The position numbers and the translations under genes were made by a program. From Serendipita indica DSM 11827 (Eukaryota > Basidiomycota > Agaricomycetes > Sebacinales > Serendipitaceae), in NCBI GenBank assembly GCA_910890315.1, contig CAJVGD010000012.1, forward strand, positions 1,116,001-1,180,000: a stretch of 64,000 bases of DNA, written 5' to 3'. Positions 36,901 through 48,954 of this stretch are shown here, piece after piece. The notes beneath the pieces are model-generated. The model had not been told where the DNA came from. It did no database searches and saw only the letters and a program-made list of their open reading frames with translations. Position 1 is the stretch's first letter. Each line of letters opens with the position of its first letter.

Positions 36901-38270
36901 GGTGGATCTGGTCCATAAAGGTTGCAGCAAAACGATGCATGGTCGTGTGCGGCACTAATGAGGGGACCTGTGGAGTGCATCCAGAAAGCGGAGAGATATT
37001 ATGGACTTGCAGTGATGCAGATCAGATGCCAGTGACTGCAGTTGCCCTGTCTTCAGACGAGGAGCTCCTAGTCTCTGCTTCATATGGGAAGACGGTCACT
37101 CTTTGGAAAGTATCATCACCTCCCTCCAGCATTCGCACTCTCACTCTCGACAACAACATCTACGATCTTACTTTTGTGCCCAATACATCAAGAGTCTGTA
37201 TCGCCGCTCAATACCTATGTTTATGGGATATCGAAAGCGGAAAGGAGATATATCGCACCGAAGACGAGCGCCAAAAGCACATTGTGGTATCATCAAATGG
37301 TGAAACAATCCTTGCCGTAGGTTCATCGCTAGTAACTCGCATATGGGATACGAAGAGTGGGAAGCTTTTGAGTGTGCCACTTCACGGTCACAACTCTGCA
37401 ACCAGTTGCCTGGCTTACTCTCCTGACGGTACTACCTACGTCACGGGATCAACAGACCGCACTCTCCGCGTCCATCGCGTCGGTACCGAGCCGACTGACA
37501 GTCACAAAGACTCAGTGCCTGCCGAGATCCGTACGATATCAATCTCTCAGGATGCATCACTCGTAGTCTCCGTCGATCGTTTATGCAGGATGAAGGTTTG
37601 GGACGGGACGACGGGCGAACTCCTTCGCGGACCGTTCCAACTGGAAGTGGAGACAGACGGATACTACACTTCTCAAGTTGCCATACTGCCAGGCGGAGAT
37701 CATGTAGTATATCATTGGCATGACGAAGCCGGTGTTTGGAGTACCATCGATGGTACCAAACTGAAGACTGTAAACTTTGGAGAGGAAGAGATTCTCCAAA
37801 TGTCCATATCTCACGATGGTTGCACTCTAGCACTATGGAAAATGGCTTCTTTCGATATCTGGGATATTAAAGATATCCTCGCTTCGGATCCAACCCTTCT
37901 GGCCACGGTTCAAGGCAAGGAACTAGATCAAGCTGGTTATCAGTCTTCCGACGTCGTTGCATTTCACCCGAGTGACGACTTTCTTGCTATGGATCAAATC
38001 GCATGGGTAATTCGCCCACTTCCAGCCCGGCCTGTCGAGCCAGTGGATCTTGCTCGTGTCATCTCCGAAACCTTTCCAATCCTATATCGGTGGGACCAGG
38101 AGCACAAACTAGATTGGGTTGACTTAGGAAGGCCAGTACGTATGTCCATTGCCATTCCTGGTGAATTCGACATCAACGCTCACCGTGGACTTGGAACAAC
38201 AATCGCCCTTGGAGCATTCGACGGGCGTATGATCATCTTAGACTGTGAGAAGGCAATGAAAGGGGACTAG
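33949..38270 (+). CDS. NACHT-WD40 NOD-like receptor
   Basis: STAND receptor of about 1,400 residues. I prefer the ATG at 33949 (MDVARGLKSRLKQKFRARE); an in-frame ATG at 33895 adds 18 residues. Region 1 (about 34150-34720) is an all-helical domain (DLLAPLKAACGATITLLESI..., HQRALIQQLGRLEMDKATLG...) like the four-helix N-domains of HeLo/MLKL-type executioners; this is an inference from pattern only. NACHT follows: P-loop FLGDVAGKGKSTVAKEM (about 35010), Walker B TIVVDGLDEC (about 35300), RILIASRREEDIE (about 35420) and IIHPTFREFLF (about 35945). After an intron at about 36370-36416 comes a WD40 propeller (GHNSVVNCVAYSSKAALLAS, DKTVKVWDAQTGALLYTLEG and later, degenerate blades). The splice near 34700-34745 is unresolved. 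It lies divergently beside NLR copy C. Confidence 0.87.
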
Positions 38271-38346
38271 GAGGAGGATAACTGTATTCTTGAAGATTTT
38301 ATTATACATTCGACCGTCTACACAGAGGTAATGTCCGGGTGAAACG

Positions 38347-40387
38347 TTAGGAAGATTGATAACTCCGCTGTGTTTCCATATCCCTCAACCAAGCAGAGAG
38401 ATGCGGGTTTGTGAACTCGATAGTCGAGCTGGGAACCGTCTCATTCCATATATTTGCAAGTGCAGGGTCGCCAAGGTGGAACTTGGTGATCAGACTTCGC
38501 ATTCTCGTGTATGCCAGATTTGAAGGTGGAATAATGGGAGCGAAACTGGCAAGACAACGAGTCTGCGCGGCAATGTACCGAATCATCTGCTCTTTCTCTG
38601 CTCTCCCACGCTTGATATCGTTTACCCAGGTCTCCGGTCTGAGAGAGATGAGATATTCGTAAATCTGACTATGAGGATTCGTGGTTGCCCAGCCACCATT
38701 AGCGTGAAGGATAAAGTCAACACACGTTGTACATTGTCTCCCAGCCTTTTGACTCATATGTCCAAGCTCTTGAACCGCCATCTCCCCCAAGAGTACGTCT
38801 TCTGTTCGCTTGTGTTTCAAGCCATATGCACGTAATGCTGTTGGCAGTGCCGATTGCTTTCTGACCAATGTCTGATCCTCAAGGAAGCGGCACAGGTCTT
38901 GCATGGAGCTGCTCTCCGCACCAACTGAACCCAGCCATATCAAGAAGCGACATAATCCCCGGGCTCTCGGTTCTCGACCCCGGGCGAGAGTGACCGTCTC
39001 GTTTTGGCCCTCGAATATTGAGGTCGACACAAGGTACGAGTATGTGCGCAGTATAGCCGGGTGACAAAAGAGCCGAGGCGCCGATTTCTGAACTTTGATG
39101 AGACCTCGCATATCGCGCAGTGTTTGCTCGAGAACCCAGCGCTCCGTGTGCTTGTCTGCCATCGCCATGAGGGAAACTAGGACGTCAATGTCCAGTTTCC
39201 ATGAGAGATGTATATGCCTCGAGACTTGGTCCTGTTTACCAATGAGCTCATCGAGAGTTTCGTTGTGCTCCGAGGACTTTGGTGGCCGTTGAGGAGAATA
39301 CAAGGAGAATATCCGTCGAATGCTTGAGGCGAAGAAGCGGAAAATCGTTGTCATGGGAGACTGGAATGGAGCATTGAGATAAAATAGCGGCAGAAGCGAG
39401 AGGAGGAAGTAAGCCCCTGCACCTAATAGCAAGCAGGTGATCACCACTGCCGCGAGTGGTCGCTCGTCTGAGTAGATGAGAAATTCGACGATCCCGACTC
39501 CAAAAAGCACCAGCGAGAAATGTACGACAACAGGAACAAATGAGGCAATATGCGCGAAGTAGAATCTCCGGACACCCTCTGCTCTAAAATGACGCGTTCG
39601 AGCGCGAAGTTGAGGGGTTGGTATGCCTTTGAGTCCGCTGATAATACCAGCGGCCCACTGCTTGACCAAAATGGCAAAAAAGGCAGAGATTAAACTTCCG
39701 GCAATACTGGCGAAGACAAGGCAGTTGATAGCCCATGCTCCCGCAGGGACGACGAATGGTTTACGCTCGGGTAGTGAATACGATGAGTTATCCATCTTGT
39801 GGAAGAGCGCGAGTAGGAGGTCATTCGACTTCTCGACTTCGTCTTCCTGGAGCAGTGGGCGCGTAAACTGCAAGAAAGCAGTCGCTGTGGCCGAGAAGAG
39901 ACCCGCCTAATGGGAGTAAGACTTTCGTCTACAAACAGTCTAACACTCACAAATATCAGGAGTACATCCATAGAAGCGTTGACAGATCTCACAAACTCGC
40001 CGTCTTCCTGAGCTGTCTTTTCATTATAAACGTGCCACGAGGTTTTCTGAGAACTGTCTTCCATCTTCTTCTCCAAGTTGGACTCTGTATTTTCTGTCAC
40101 CTGCGGCTCCATATTCACGGGAATCCCTGCCGCGACTCCAGCGTCTAGGCCTAGAAGGGGGAGTTGGTGCCATAACAAATACCTTCACCAGAATATGTCT
40201 ACCTGTAGTATGCTGATAAGGTGGTGGTGCGACTGGTGATGGATTGAGGTAAGGTTGGCCCGACGGCAGAATATACTGTGCAGTAGATAGGATCCCTACC
40301 AAAGTAAGATAATCTTACAACCAAAGGAAATGAAAGATTACCTGTAAGATCTGCCATTTGTACATTATTACTAGAGAAAAACTGCAT
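38347..40387 (-). CDS. DUF6535 multi-pass membrane protein, paralogue 1
   Basis: Agaricomycete DUF6535-type protein of unknown function. The N-terminus is in small exons: MQFFSSNNVQMADLTG (ATG at 40385-40387; or the inner Met at 40357) joins ILSTAQYILPSGQPYLNPSP, which joins LDAGVAAGIPVNMEP. The family hallmark EFVRSVNASMDVLLIF splices to AGLFSATATAFLQF over a short intron. About four membrane segments follow: MDVLLIFAGLFSATATAFL, INCLVFASIAGSLISAFFAI, IASFVPVVVHFSLVLFGVGI and PLAAVVITCLLLGAGAYFLL. A soluble C-terminal half contains ELGHMSQKAG and a Cys pair (CTTCVDF). All splice joins keep frame, so it looks intact. A close paralogue lies at 44879-46751. Position beside the NLR cluster suggests, but does not prove, a shared function. 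Confidence 0.8.
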
Positions 40388-41026
40388 ATTGCGAAGGGGA
40401 GAAAGCGGCGCAAGGTTGGGTGACGGCTGATTGGCGCCTAGTTCCTCCTCCAGGCTAACGTCCCACATACAAGAGCACCGATGAATTTGGACCACCAAAA
40501 ATAGCAAATGTAGGATCGTAGCGCCCTCGGAGGGACTTCGGCCATAATGAACATGATAGTATATTCTAATACTCTGCAGTCGACGACGAGAGCCAACATC
40601 TGGTACTCGAATTGTATGTATATATATGCTGACACGACTTCCTTCCAAATGCAAATGTGGACGGGTCCAGGTTGTTATCGACTTTTGACCAGAACTGCAG
40701 CGGTGAAAGGGAACACCGGCCAAGGTTTGCTTAGGACTCGGATGAAACGGACGCTCAGGATGAAGCTCAAAATCAATTCGGAGTTGGGCCGGAAACTCCT
40801 GGAGTCCAAACACTGAAGTTCATTTCCGTTACCTTCAATGATCCTCTCTACTCCACAGCGTCCAAACGTCAGGTGTCCTATTACGAAACTCTTACAATAA
40901 TATCTGGGTTCACCCTTTCGGTTCCCCGGCTTGACGTCACAAATTGCTCGTCATAGTTGAGGTAATGCCATAAATGCTGGTCGTGTGCCGAAGAAACGCG
41001 CGAAGATTTCGCACCTGAGCTTTACT
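40388..41026. promoter_or_regulatory. Divergent promoter region between the DUF6535 gene and the aquaporin
   Basis: No gene is supported. Short open frames occur on both strands but without splice or homology support. The region serves two divergent genes. Confidence 0.4.
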
Positions 41027-42079
41027 ATGGCTCTCCTACGACACTGGGCATCGCACCCAAGGTTAAACGAAGACCTACGGGCTGCATCCATCGAGCTCAT
41101 TGGAACAGTGAGTACTCTCCTACAATTTATCTTAACGATAGTAACCTTTGATAGACGGTATTTCTACTTCTCGCCTTGGGCGCCATCCAATCTGCAAAGC
41201 TCTCCGTCGTCGCCACCCAGGGTCTCCAAGTCGCAGAATATGGACCGCACTCTATCGACCATAATGTATACATCTCCGCGGCTGCCGGTGTTGCACTTCT
41301 TGGGAGTGCGTGGATGTTCTATCGAACGACTGGCGGGCTGTTTAATCCGTCCGTCAGTCTCGCGCTGCGACTCATCGGCCAGATCAGCACTCGGAGATTC
41401 GTCTTCTACGTGGTAGCGCAGGTATATTGGTCGTTTTTCGCATCTAATAATCCTCACAAATCGTAGCTCATTGGCGCAGTCGTCGCCTCTGCCCTCATAC
41501 TCGGCCTCACCCCCGGACCACTGCTCGTAAAGAACAAGTTGGGAGAAGGCGTCAACATGGTTCAAGGTCTCTTCATCGAGGTCATATGCACCGCCATTCT
41601 CTTGCTCTCCATCCTCATGCTCGCAGCGGAGAAGAGTCAAGCAACGCCTTTTGCCCCGTCGGTATCTCCATGACGCTGTTTGCTTGCCATATGTTCGCAG
41701 TTACGTTCACTGGTGCATCGCTTAACCCTGCCCGGTCATTTGGGCCATCGGTCGTTGCGGGATTTGGCAAGGAGCACTGGATATATTGGATTGGCCCGCT
41801 CCTTGGAAGCTGCCTCAGTGTAGCATTTTACGCTTGGCTCAAACAGTACGTCTAATTCCGTTCTGAGTACACTGTCTAACATGGAGTAGCACGAGATATT
41901 GGACAATCAATCCAAATCAGATGGAGACGCAGCACAAGTACTCGCCAGAGGATCCCATCAACGAAGTGGAGAGAGGGGTTCGAGACGATGAAGCTAAAAG
42001 CGGGGCCAAACGTCACCACGGAGCGCCAGATGCAGTCGGTCACGGAGTCGCCCCTCGCAAGGGAGACGAGATGATCTGA
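41027..42079 (+). CDS. Aquaporin (MIP family), with an apparent one-base frame break
   Basis: Membrane channel for water or small solutes. ATG at 41027 (MALLRHWASHPRL). Introns at 41108-41154, 41422-41466 and 41846 to about 41889 keep frame. Six-helix MIP features are ELIGT joined to TVFLLLALGAIQSA, the first half-helix motif as GLFNPSVSL (NPS instead of NPA), and the second as TGASLNPARSFGP (canonical NPA plus Arg). The C-tail is hydrophilic and ends GDEMI. At the C-run 41654-41657 the frame must change to pass from ATPFAP to VGISMTLFACHM. One extra C would give a continuous reading, so an assembly indel in a homopolymer is as likely as a real mutation. The protein would be about 300 residues, normal for the family. 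NPS in loop B occurs in some fungal aquaporins and may alter selectivity. Confidence 0.82.
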
Positions 42080-42136
42080 AAAACAGAATCATGGGAATTC
42101 ATCGTATATTTTTGTAATTACCTCTGTACCTAGGCG

Positions 42137-43330
42137 TTAAATTCCAGGAGGGAGACAAGGGTCCCATCCAAGGGCAACGCCTGTTAGTCTTTGTAACGTG
42201 GAGTTGAGTGTCCTCGTAATTTCGTTACTGAGAACACCGATGAAAGAGTCATTACTCGAGCCCAACATGGCCGGTAACTCGACAAACTTGATCCCTTGGC
42301 GGTGGCAGGCGTTTTGCAGCCACATTCTCTCCCAGAATGTCCACCCACGAGTGCTGATTGAGAAATTTTGTATCCTCGAGTAGGTTGATAGCTTGTAAAT
42401 GATAGCTGGAACCATTAAGACGCCGTGCGCCCCCCGTACCTGGGATGTTTGTATGATCAAATACTGGAATGGGTGATCAAGAGGCGGTGGTGATGTTCTG
42501 AGGGCCGTGGGGGCCTGCAACTCGAGCACCTGGAGCTTGGACATCTCTGTCCAGAACCAAGGTGAGAGAACGTGACCAAATGTGTGGTTTAAAGACACGT
42601 ACTCGAGCTGCTCCCCAAGACTGAAGACGAGGGGTCTATACATGCTGAACCCCGTTAATACGATATGCTTCAGGGAGGGTAATTTGAATACGGCGACAAT
42701 TCCACCAATGACATTGTCCAGTTCTAGATACTGTAGGCTGAGTAGAATCATCTCCTCTGGAATATTCTGGAGGGAATCGTCCCCGCCTCCAATGTTACGC
42801 AGGCGTAGAGTGGTAACATCTGGGAACGACGAGTAAAGGCGTGTCCAGAAGAGGGGTATCCAGCAACTTGCATCCACTGAAAGGTTGCGAACATTGGGGA
42901 GAAGTTTACCGGATTCTAGTGCTTTTTTAGCGCACTCTGTGGATTTGGTTGAGATGGACAGAGTGACAATCTGGCTCGCTACCAGGGTTGGTCTAATGAA
43001 TTCGCAAAAGCGCGTGAGCGTTGTATCCGTGGCGTCGATGTGTATCCACGAGACTGGACCTCTGGCGCGGGTATGGTCTTGGTCTTGGTCACGAAATGAT
43101 CTGAGCGGGATCCAATTCCAGTCGGCCCATTCGCGGCAGACGAGACGAAGGTCTAGCCACTGCTTCATGTAAGGGCGCCCCGTCTCCCACGAGAGGAGCC
43201 GGCGCTGTGCTGGCAAAGTCTTGACGTGGTCGAGGTTGGAGAATGGACCGAGCAACGCCGAGAGATGGAAGAGGATTCGATGCCATATGTCAAAGGGAAG
43301 TGGTGCGTTATAGTCTTTGATCTGGGTCAT
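42137..43330 (-). CDS. F-box protein, single exon
   Basis: An intact 397-residue open frame from ATG at 43328-43330. The N-terminal F-box-like segment is PLPFDIWHRILFHLSALL, with WLDLRLVCREWADWNWIPL about 45 residues later, i.e. an F-box stretched by an insertion. The C-terminal part contains short leucine-rich stretches (LRNIGGGDD, YLELDNVIGGIVAVFKLPSL, LKHIVLTGF). Such proteins select substrates for SCF ubiquitin ligases; the target is unknown. It is tail-to-tail with the aquaporin (57 bases apart). Confidence 0.75.
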   Translation of the reverse strand: MTQIKDYNAPLPFDIWHRILFHLSALLGPFSNLDHVKTLPAQRRLLSWETGRPYMKQWLDLRLVCREWADWNWIPLRSFRDQDQDHTRARGPVSWIHIDATDTTLTRFCEFIRPTLVASQIVTLSISTKSTECAKKALESGKLLPNVRNLSVDASCWIPLFWTRLYSSFPDVTTLRLRNIGGGDDSLQNIPEEMILLSLQYLELDNVIGGIVAVFKLPSLKHIVLTGFSMYRPLVFSLGEQLEYVSLNHTFGHVLSPWFWTEMSKLQVLELQAPTALRTSPPPLDHPFQYLIIQTSQVRGAHGVLMVPAIIYKLSTYSRIQNFSISTRGWTFWERMWLQNACHRQGIKFVELPAMLGSSNDSFIGVLSNEITRTLNSTLQRLTGVALGWDPCLPPGI

Positions 43331-43806
43331 AATGGGGTATAACGGCTGTCGGGTTGTCAGAGTTGCAAAGGGTGACGAGCTCGGCGGACCAATACGTAGA
43401 GAGTGGTTCAGCCTGGCCGGAGTTTTATCTTCCTACTCGGTTTGCGCCATTTGAGCAGGTGCCCGAGCGATGACTGCAGCCTCCTTGACGGGAGACGGTA
43501 TCTCCGAAAGAGCATGTCACTCTGACAAAGAAAGTAATCTGTCGCTACATTGCGTACGTACGTGTTATCACCGAAAGACAATGAAATAAACCACGGAGTT
43601 TGCCTCAATGGTCGGCACCAAGTTGAGGCCATTCATAGACCCTGTCCACTATTTACACCGCGTGCGCTCTCGTCTCATCCGGAGTCCAGGGATGGAATCG
43701 CTACATTCATCCAACCCGACGCTTCTGAGCCTGATTATATTCTCTGCTATCAGGCCATAAAGGCCACGAGTTTTCAACGACTCAGCGTCCCCTGCCTGCT
43801 TTCTCC
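43331..43806. promoter_or_regulatory. Divergent promoter region, F-box and nucleotidyltransferase-like genes
   Basis: No gene is supported. The region lies between two divergent starts (43330 and 43807). Confidence 0.4.
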
Positions 43807-44715
43807 ATGAACAGCCCACTCTGGAACGCAGCATACGCTGCTATAAGTGCCCTCAAGAGTTTAGGGTACGAAGATGCTTGCTTTGTGGGCGGTGTAGCTT
43901 GTGCACTCTATGGAAACAGCCGTCAGCCTCACGTATGCTTCTCCCTGCCTTGGTATTGGCTCTTGCTCACGCTATTGTAGGACCTTGACATTCTTGTTCT
44001 TAATACGCATCACGATCAAGAGCACATCAAGCGCCGTCTCACCAATGCCGACTCATCTTTCTTCCTCGTCCCGTCAAAGAAGGTAGGCGCTACGTACAAG
44101 GTACTCTGGTATAAAAAGCAGCAGACGGCGTATGGGTACTTGAGTTATGGATCATACGGAATGACGCCCAGTACCTTCGACGCCATCAAGGTCGATATTC
44201 TCCTACCAGGGGTGATGGACATTCCATCCTTCCCAGCTAGTGATATTCAACGCAGCAACTCGCGCTACTTACCAGCCGCACCACTCGCACTAGTGTTGCT
44301 GCTCAAGCTTCAAGCGTGGTCGCAGCACCGAGCGGCACTTCAGAGTTACTACTATCGCGAGCAATACAAGGATAGCATGGATTTGGATGCACTTGTACCG
44401 ATAGCCGCACAAAAGGGCATCAAACCACCAACAGACACGAGTCTACCCCAATCATTTCTAACCATGGCAGAAAAGCGCGTCAAGGAGTATCTGACCGCCT
44501 ATCCAGAGAGCCCAACGCGTGACGGTTGGCGATCTATGGGATACAGCGTCCCTAATCTCACCCCTCCGTCGGGAGCCCGGACGCGAACACCCGTCTATAC
44601 GAACTCTAGTCCATCCGGTTCGTCTTCGAATACCAAGGACGGCACTTCAAAGCCAAAGGTCAAACCCTTGCCCCGCTACAGGCCAGTATACTCATACAGG
44701 CGTTCGAGATACTAG
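43807..44715 (+). CDS. Nucleotidyltransferase-superfamily protein (Pol-beta fold, MNT-like)
   Basis: Two exons, 43807-43932 and 43981-44715, join cleanly to give 286 residues. The N-terminal region ALKSLGYEDACFVGGVACAL is followed by YGNSRQPH spliced to DLDILVL. This G-G-x(n)-D-x-D arrangement is the catalytic core of the Pol-beta-type nucleotidyltransferase fold. A third acidic residue may be in IKVDILLPG (about 44190). The C-terminus is Ser/Arg-rich and disordered, ending YSYRRSRY. Proteins of this type transfer NMP to small molecules, RNA or proteins, and similar minimal enzymes act in prokaryotic toxin-antitoxin pairs; the substrate here is unknown. It looks intact and has no partner gene I can identify. 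Confidence 0.68.
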
Positions 44716-44878
44716 TAGCTTCTATGTCACCGATATTCCAAATTCGCTTATATATACGAGTCGTATGTACAGCTGTCAAGATTTCTAGCTTTTGAACCAT
44801 TTCCGCACTCCATACACTCCCCCCAAGTGGTGATAAAATTCGTTTAGCAGAGCGTTGCCTTGGATGCTTGAAGCACTG

Positions 44879-46751
44879 TCAGGCTTGGAGAGCTCGCTGT
44901 GCTTCAATCTCCGATATCCACGCACTAAGATGTGGGTTCGTGAATTCAATAGTCGAGCCGGGAACCGTCTCACTCCATATATAGGCAAGCGCTGGATCAC
45001 CGAGGCGGAATTTGATGATCAAATTTCGCATCCGAGCATATGCTAGATTCGAAGGCGCGGTTAGGGGCGCAAATCTGGCGAGACAGCGGGTCTGCGCGGC
45101 AATGTACCCAATGATCCGTTCCCTTTCCGCCCTCCCGCGCTGTATGTCCCACATATCTGGTTGGAGGGTCATGAGATAGTTGTATGTCAGGCTGTGAGGG
45201 TTCGTACTTGTCCGAATACCATTGGTGTGAACAACAAAGTCAACACACGCCGTACACTCTCTTTCGGCATTTTGGTTTATATGTCCAAGCTCTCGGACTG
45301 CCATATCCCCCGATACCACATCCTCTGTGTGTCTGTATTTCAGACCGTATGCGCGTAATGCGATTGGGAGTACAGAATGATCCACAAACGATGGATTATA
45401 TTCAAGGAGTTGACGAAGGTGTTGCATAAGGTTGTTCTCTGCACTAATAGAGCCCAACCATATCAAAAAGTGACACAGCGAACGGGCTCTTGGCTCTCGA
45501 TCGTGAGCAAGTGAAACTGTCCCACCCGGTTGTATCATGGTAGACACAAGGTACAAGTATGTATTCATGAGGACTGGACTTAAGAGGAGCTGAGGCGCAC
45601 GTTTCCGAACTACGATGAGCCTTTGTAAATCGATTAATGCCTGCTCGAGAACCCGGCGCTCCGTACGCTTGTCTGCCATGCCAACAAGTGAGACCAGGAC
45701 GTCAACGTCGAGCGCCCACGAGAGATGTATGTGCCTCGAAACCGGATCTTGCTCACCAACGATCTCGTTGAGTAATAGATCGGTGGATGATAGCAGTCGA
45801 GGAAAACACAGTGAGAATAGCCTTCGAATGCTTGAGCCAAGGGAGCGGAAAATGGCTGTCAAGGGAGACTGAAAAGGGGCTTCGAGATAAACCAGTGGCA
45901 AGAGCGAGAGGAGGAAGTAAGCACCTACGCCTAATAGCGAGCAGGCAATCACCACCGCCGCAAGTGGCCGCTGTTCTGAGTAGATAAGAAATTCAACGAT
46001 TCCGATGCTGAAACATGCTAATGATAAATGAACGATGACGGGGACGAAGGCGGCTATGCGAGCGAACTGGAATCGATATACGCCTTGTATTCTAAATTGA
46101 TGCGTTCGAGCACGAAGTTGAGGTGTTGAGATTCTCGTGAGTCCACGTATAATATCAGCGGCCCATTGCTTCACCAAGATTGCGAAGAAGGCAGAAATCA
46201 GAGTGCCAGCGATACTGGCGAAGACAAGGCAGTTGATAGCCCATGCTCCTGCAGGCACGACGAATGGTTTACGCTCGGGCAGTGTATTGGACGAGTTCTC
46301 CATCTTGTGGAAGAGCGCGAGTAGAAGATCGTTCGACCTCTCGGCCTTGTCTTCCTGTAGAAGTGGCCATGTAAACTGCAGAAAGGCCGAGGCCGTAGCG
46401 GAGAAGAGACCCGCCTGATTGGGGTAAGGCTTTCATGGAATAACAAGTGGCCGAATGCTCACAAATATCAGAAGTCCGTCCATGGAAGTATGGATCGATC
46501 TCACAAACTCGCCCTCTTGCGCAACTTTCTCATTATAAATCTCCCATGAGGTTGCTTGAGGGTCGTATTCGATTTCCTTTCGGCTATTTGACCCTGTATT
46601 TTCCGGCTCAATATCCAACGGACCTTTTGGTGGTTGGCCAACATGAGTTTGCTCAGGCAGCAGGATATGGCGGGGGCCGGATCGGATGCCTACACCCGTT
46701 ATTAGACGCCATAGCTAGAGAGAAGGAGAAATTACCTGTGAGCCTAGTCAT
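44879..46751 (-). CDS. DUF6535 multi-pass membrane protein, paralogue 2
   Basis: Close paralogue of the gene at 38347-40387, in the same orientation and with the same exon plan. A first small exon MTRLTG (ATG at 46749-46751, less certain) joins IRSGPRHILLPEQ; then EFVRSIHTSMDGLLIF splices to AGLFSATASAFLQF. The membrane segments INCLVFASIAGTLISAFFAI, IAAFVPVIVHLSLACFSIGI and PLAAVVIACSLLGVGAYFLL align with paralogue 1. The soluble half keeps ELGHINQNAERECTACVDF and EFTNPHLSAWI at the end. The first 60-80 residues are the most diverged part. The function is unknown. The two copies enclose an aquaporin, an F-box and a nucleotidyltransferase-like gene, so the duplication was not simply adjacent. 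Confidence 0.78.
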
Positions 46752-46933
46752 GCGATGGGCGCAATATTGCAAAAGTCGAGGAGAGGAGCGGGATTTGCCT
46801 TCCTCTAGTTGTCACCCAAAAGGAAGTGCCAGGGTCACGGCCCTCGCCTATACTCGCGGGGATGTCCCAAATAATAGCATTTCCTTGTTATCTACGTCTA
46901 AAGTGGCGTATATACCAGAGTCTGCGTATAGTA

Positions 46934-48635
<1,702 letters not shown>

Positions 48636-48954
48636 TTCTTCTTATTTCTCAATTTCCAGCAATAATCAAGGGAACGGGACGAATCCAAAAGCTGTTGGTG
48701 TTAGCCAATTGTTGATTCGTTCTTGTCCTCTACCCACTGCGTCCGCGACGGCCAGACAGCCCACTGCAGTCTCCTAAATTGCCCTCAAAATTCATATCAA
48801 TCGTTACTCAGTCACGTTCCTTTTCACCGTCGAGTTCTTGTGACAATCCGGCACGCAAACCTCGACAAATCCACTCGGTACAAGGAAGAATACAACGCTG
48901 AACGCTAACAAAACGACTATCCCAACGTCTCCATTCTCGCAGAGGGCGCCCTAG
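48636..48954. promoter_or_regulatory. Bidirectional promoter region
   Basis: 319 bases between the ferrochelatase start and the divergent gene at 48955. No further element is identified. Confidence 0.45.

Noticed and set aside
46752-46933. A small gene between the DUF6535 paralogue 2 start and the ferrochelatase end
   Set aside because: Only short frames without splice or domain support.
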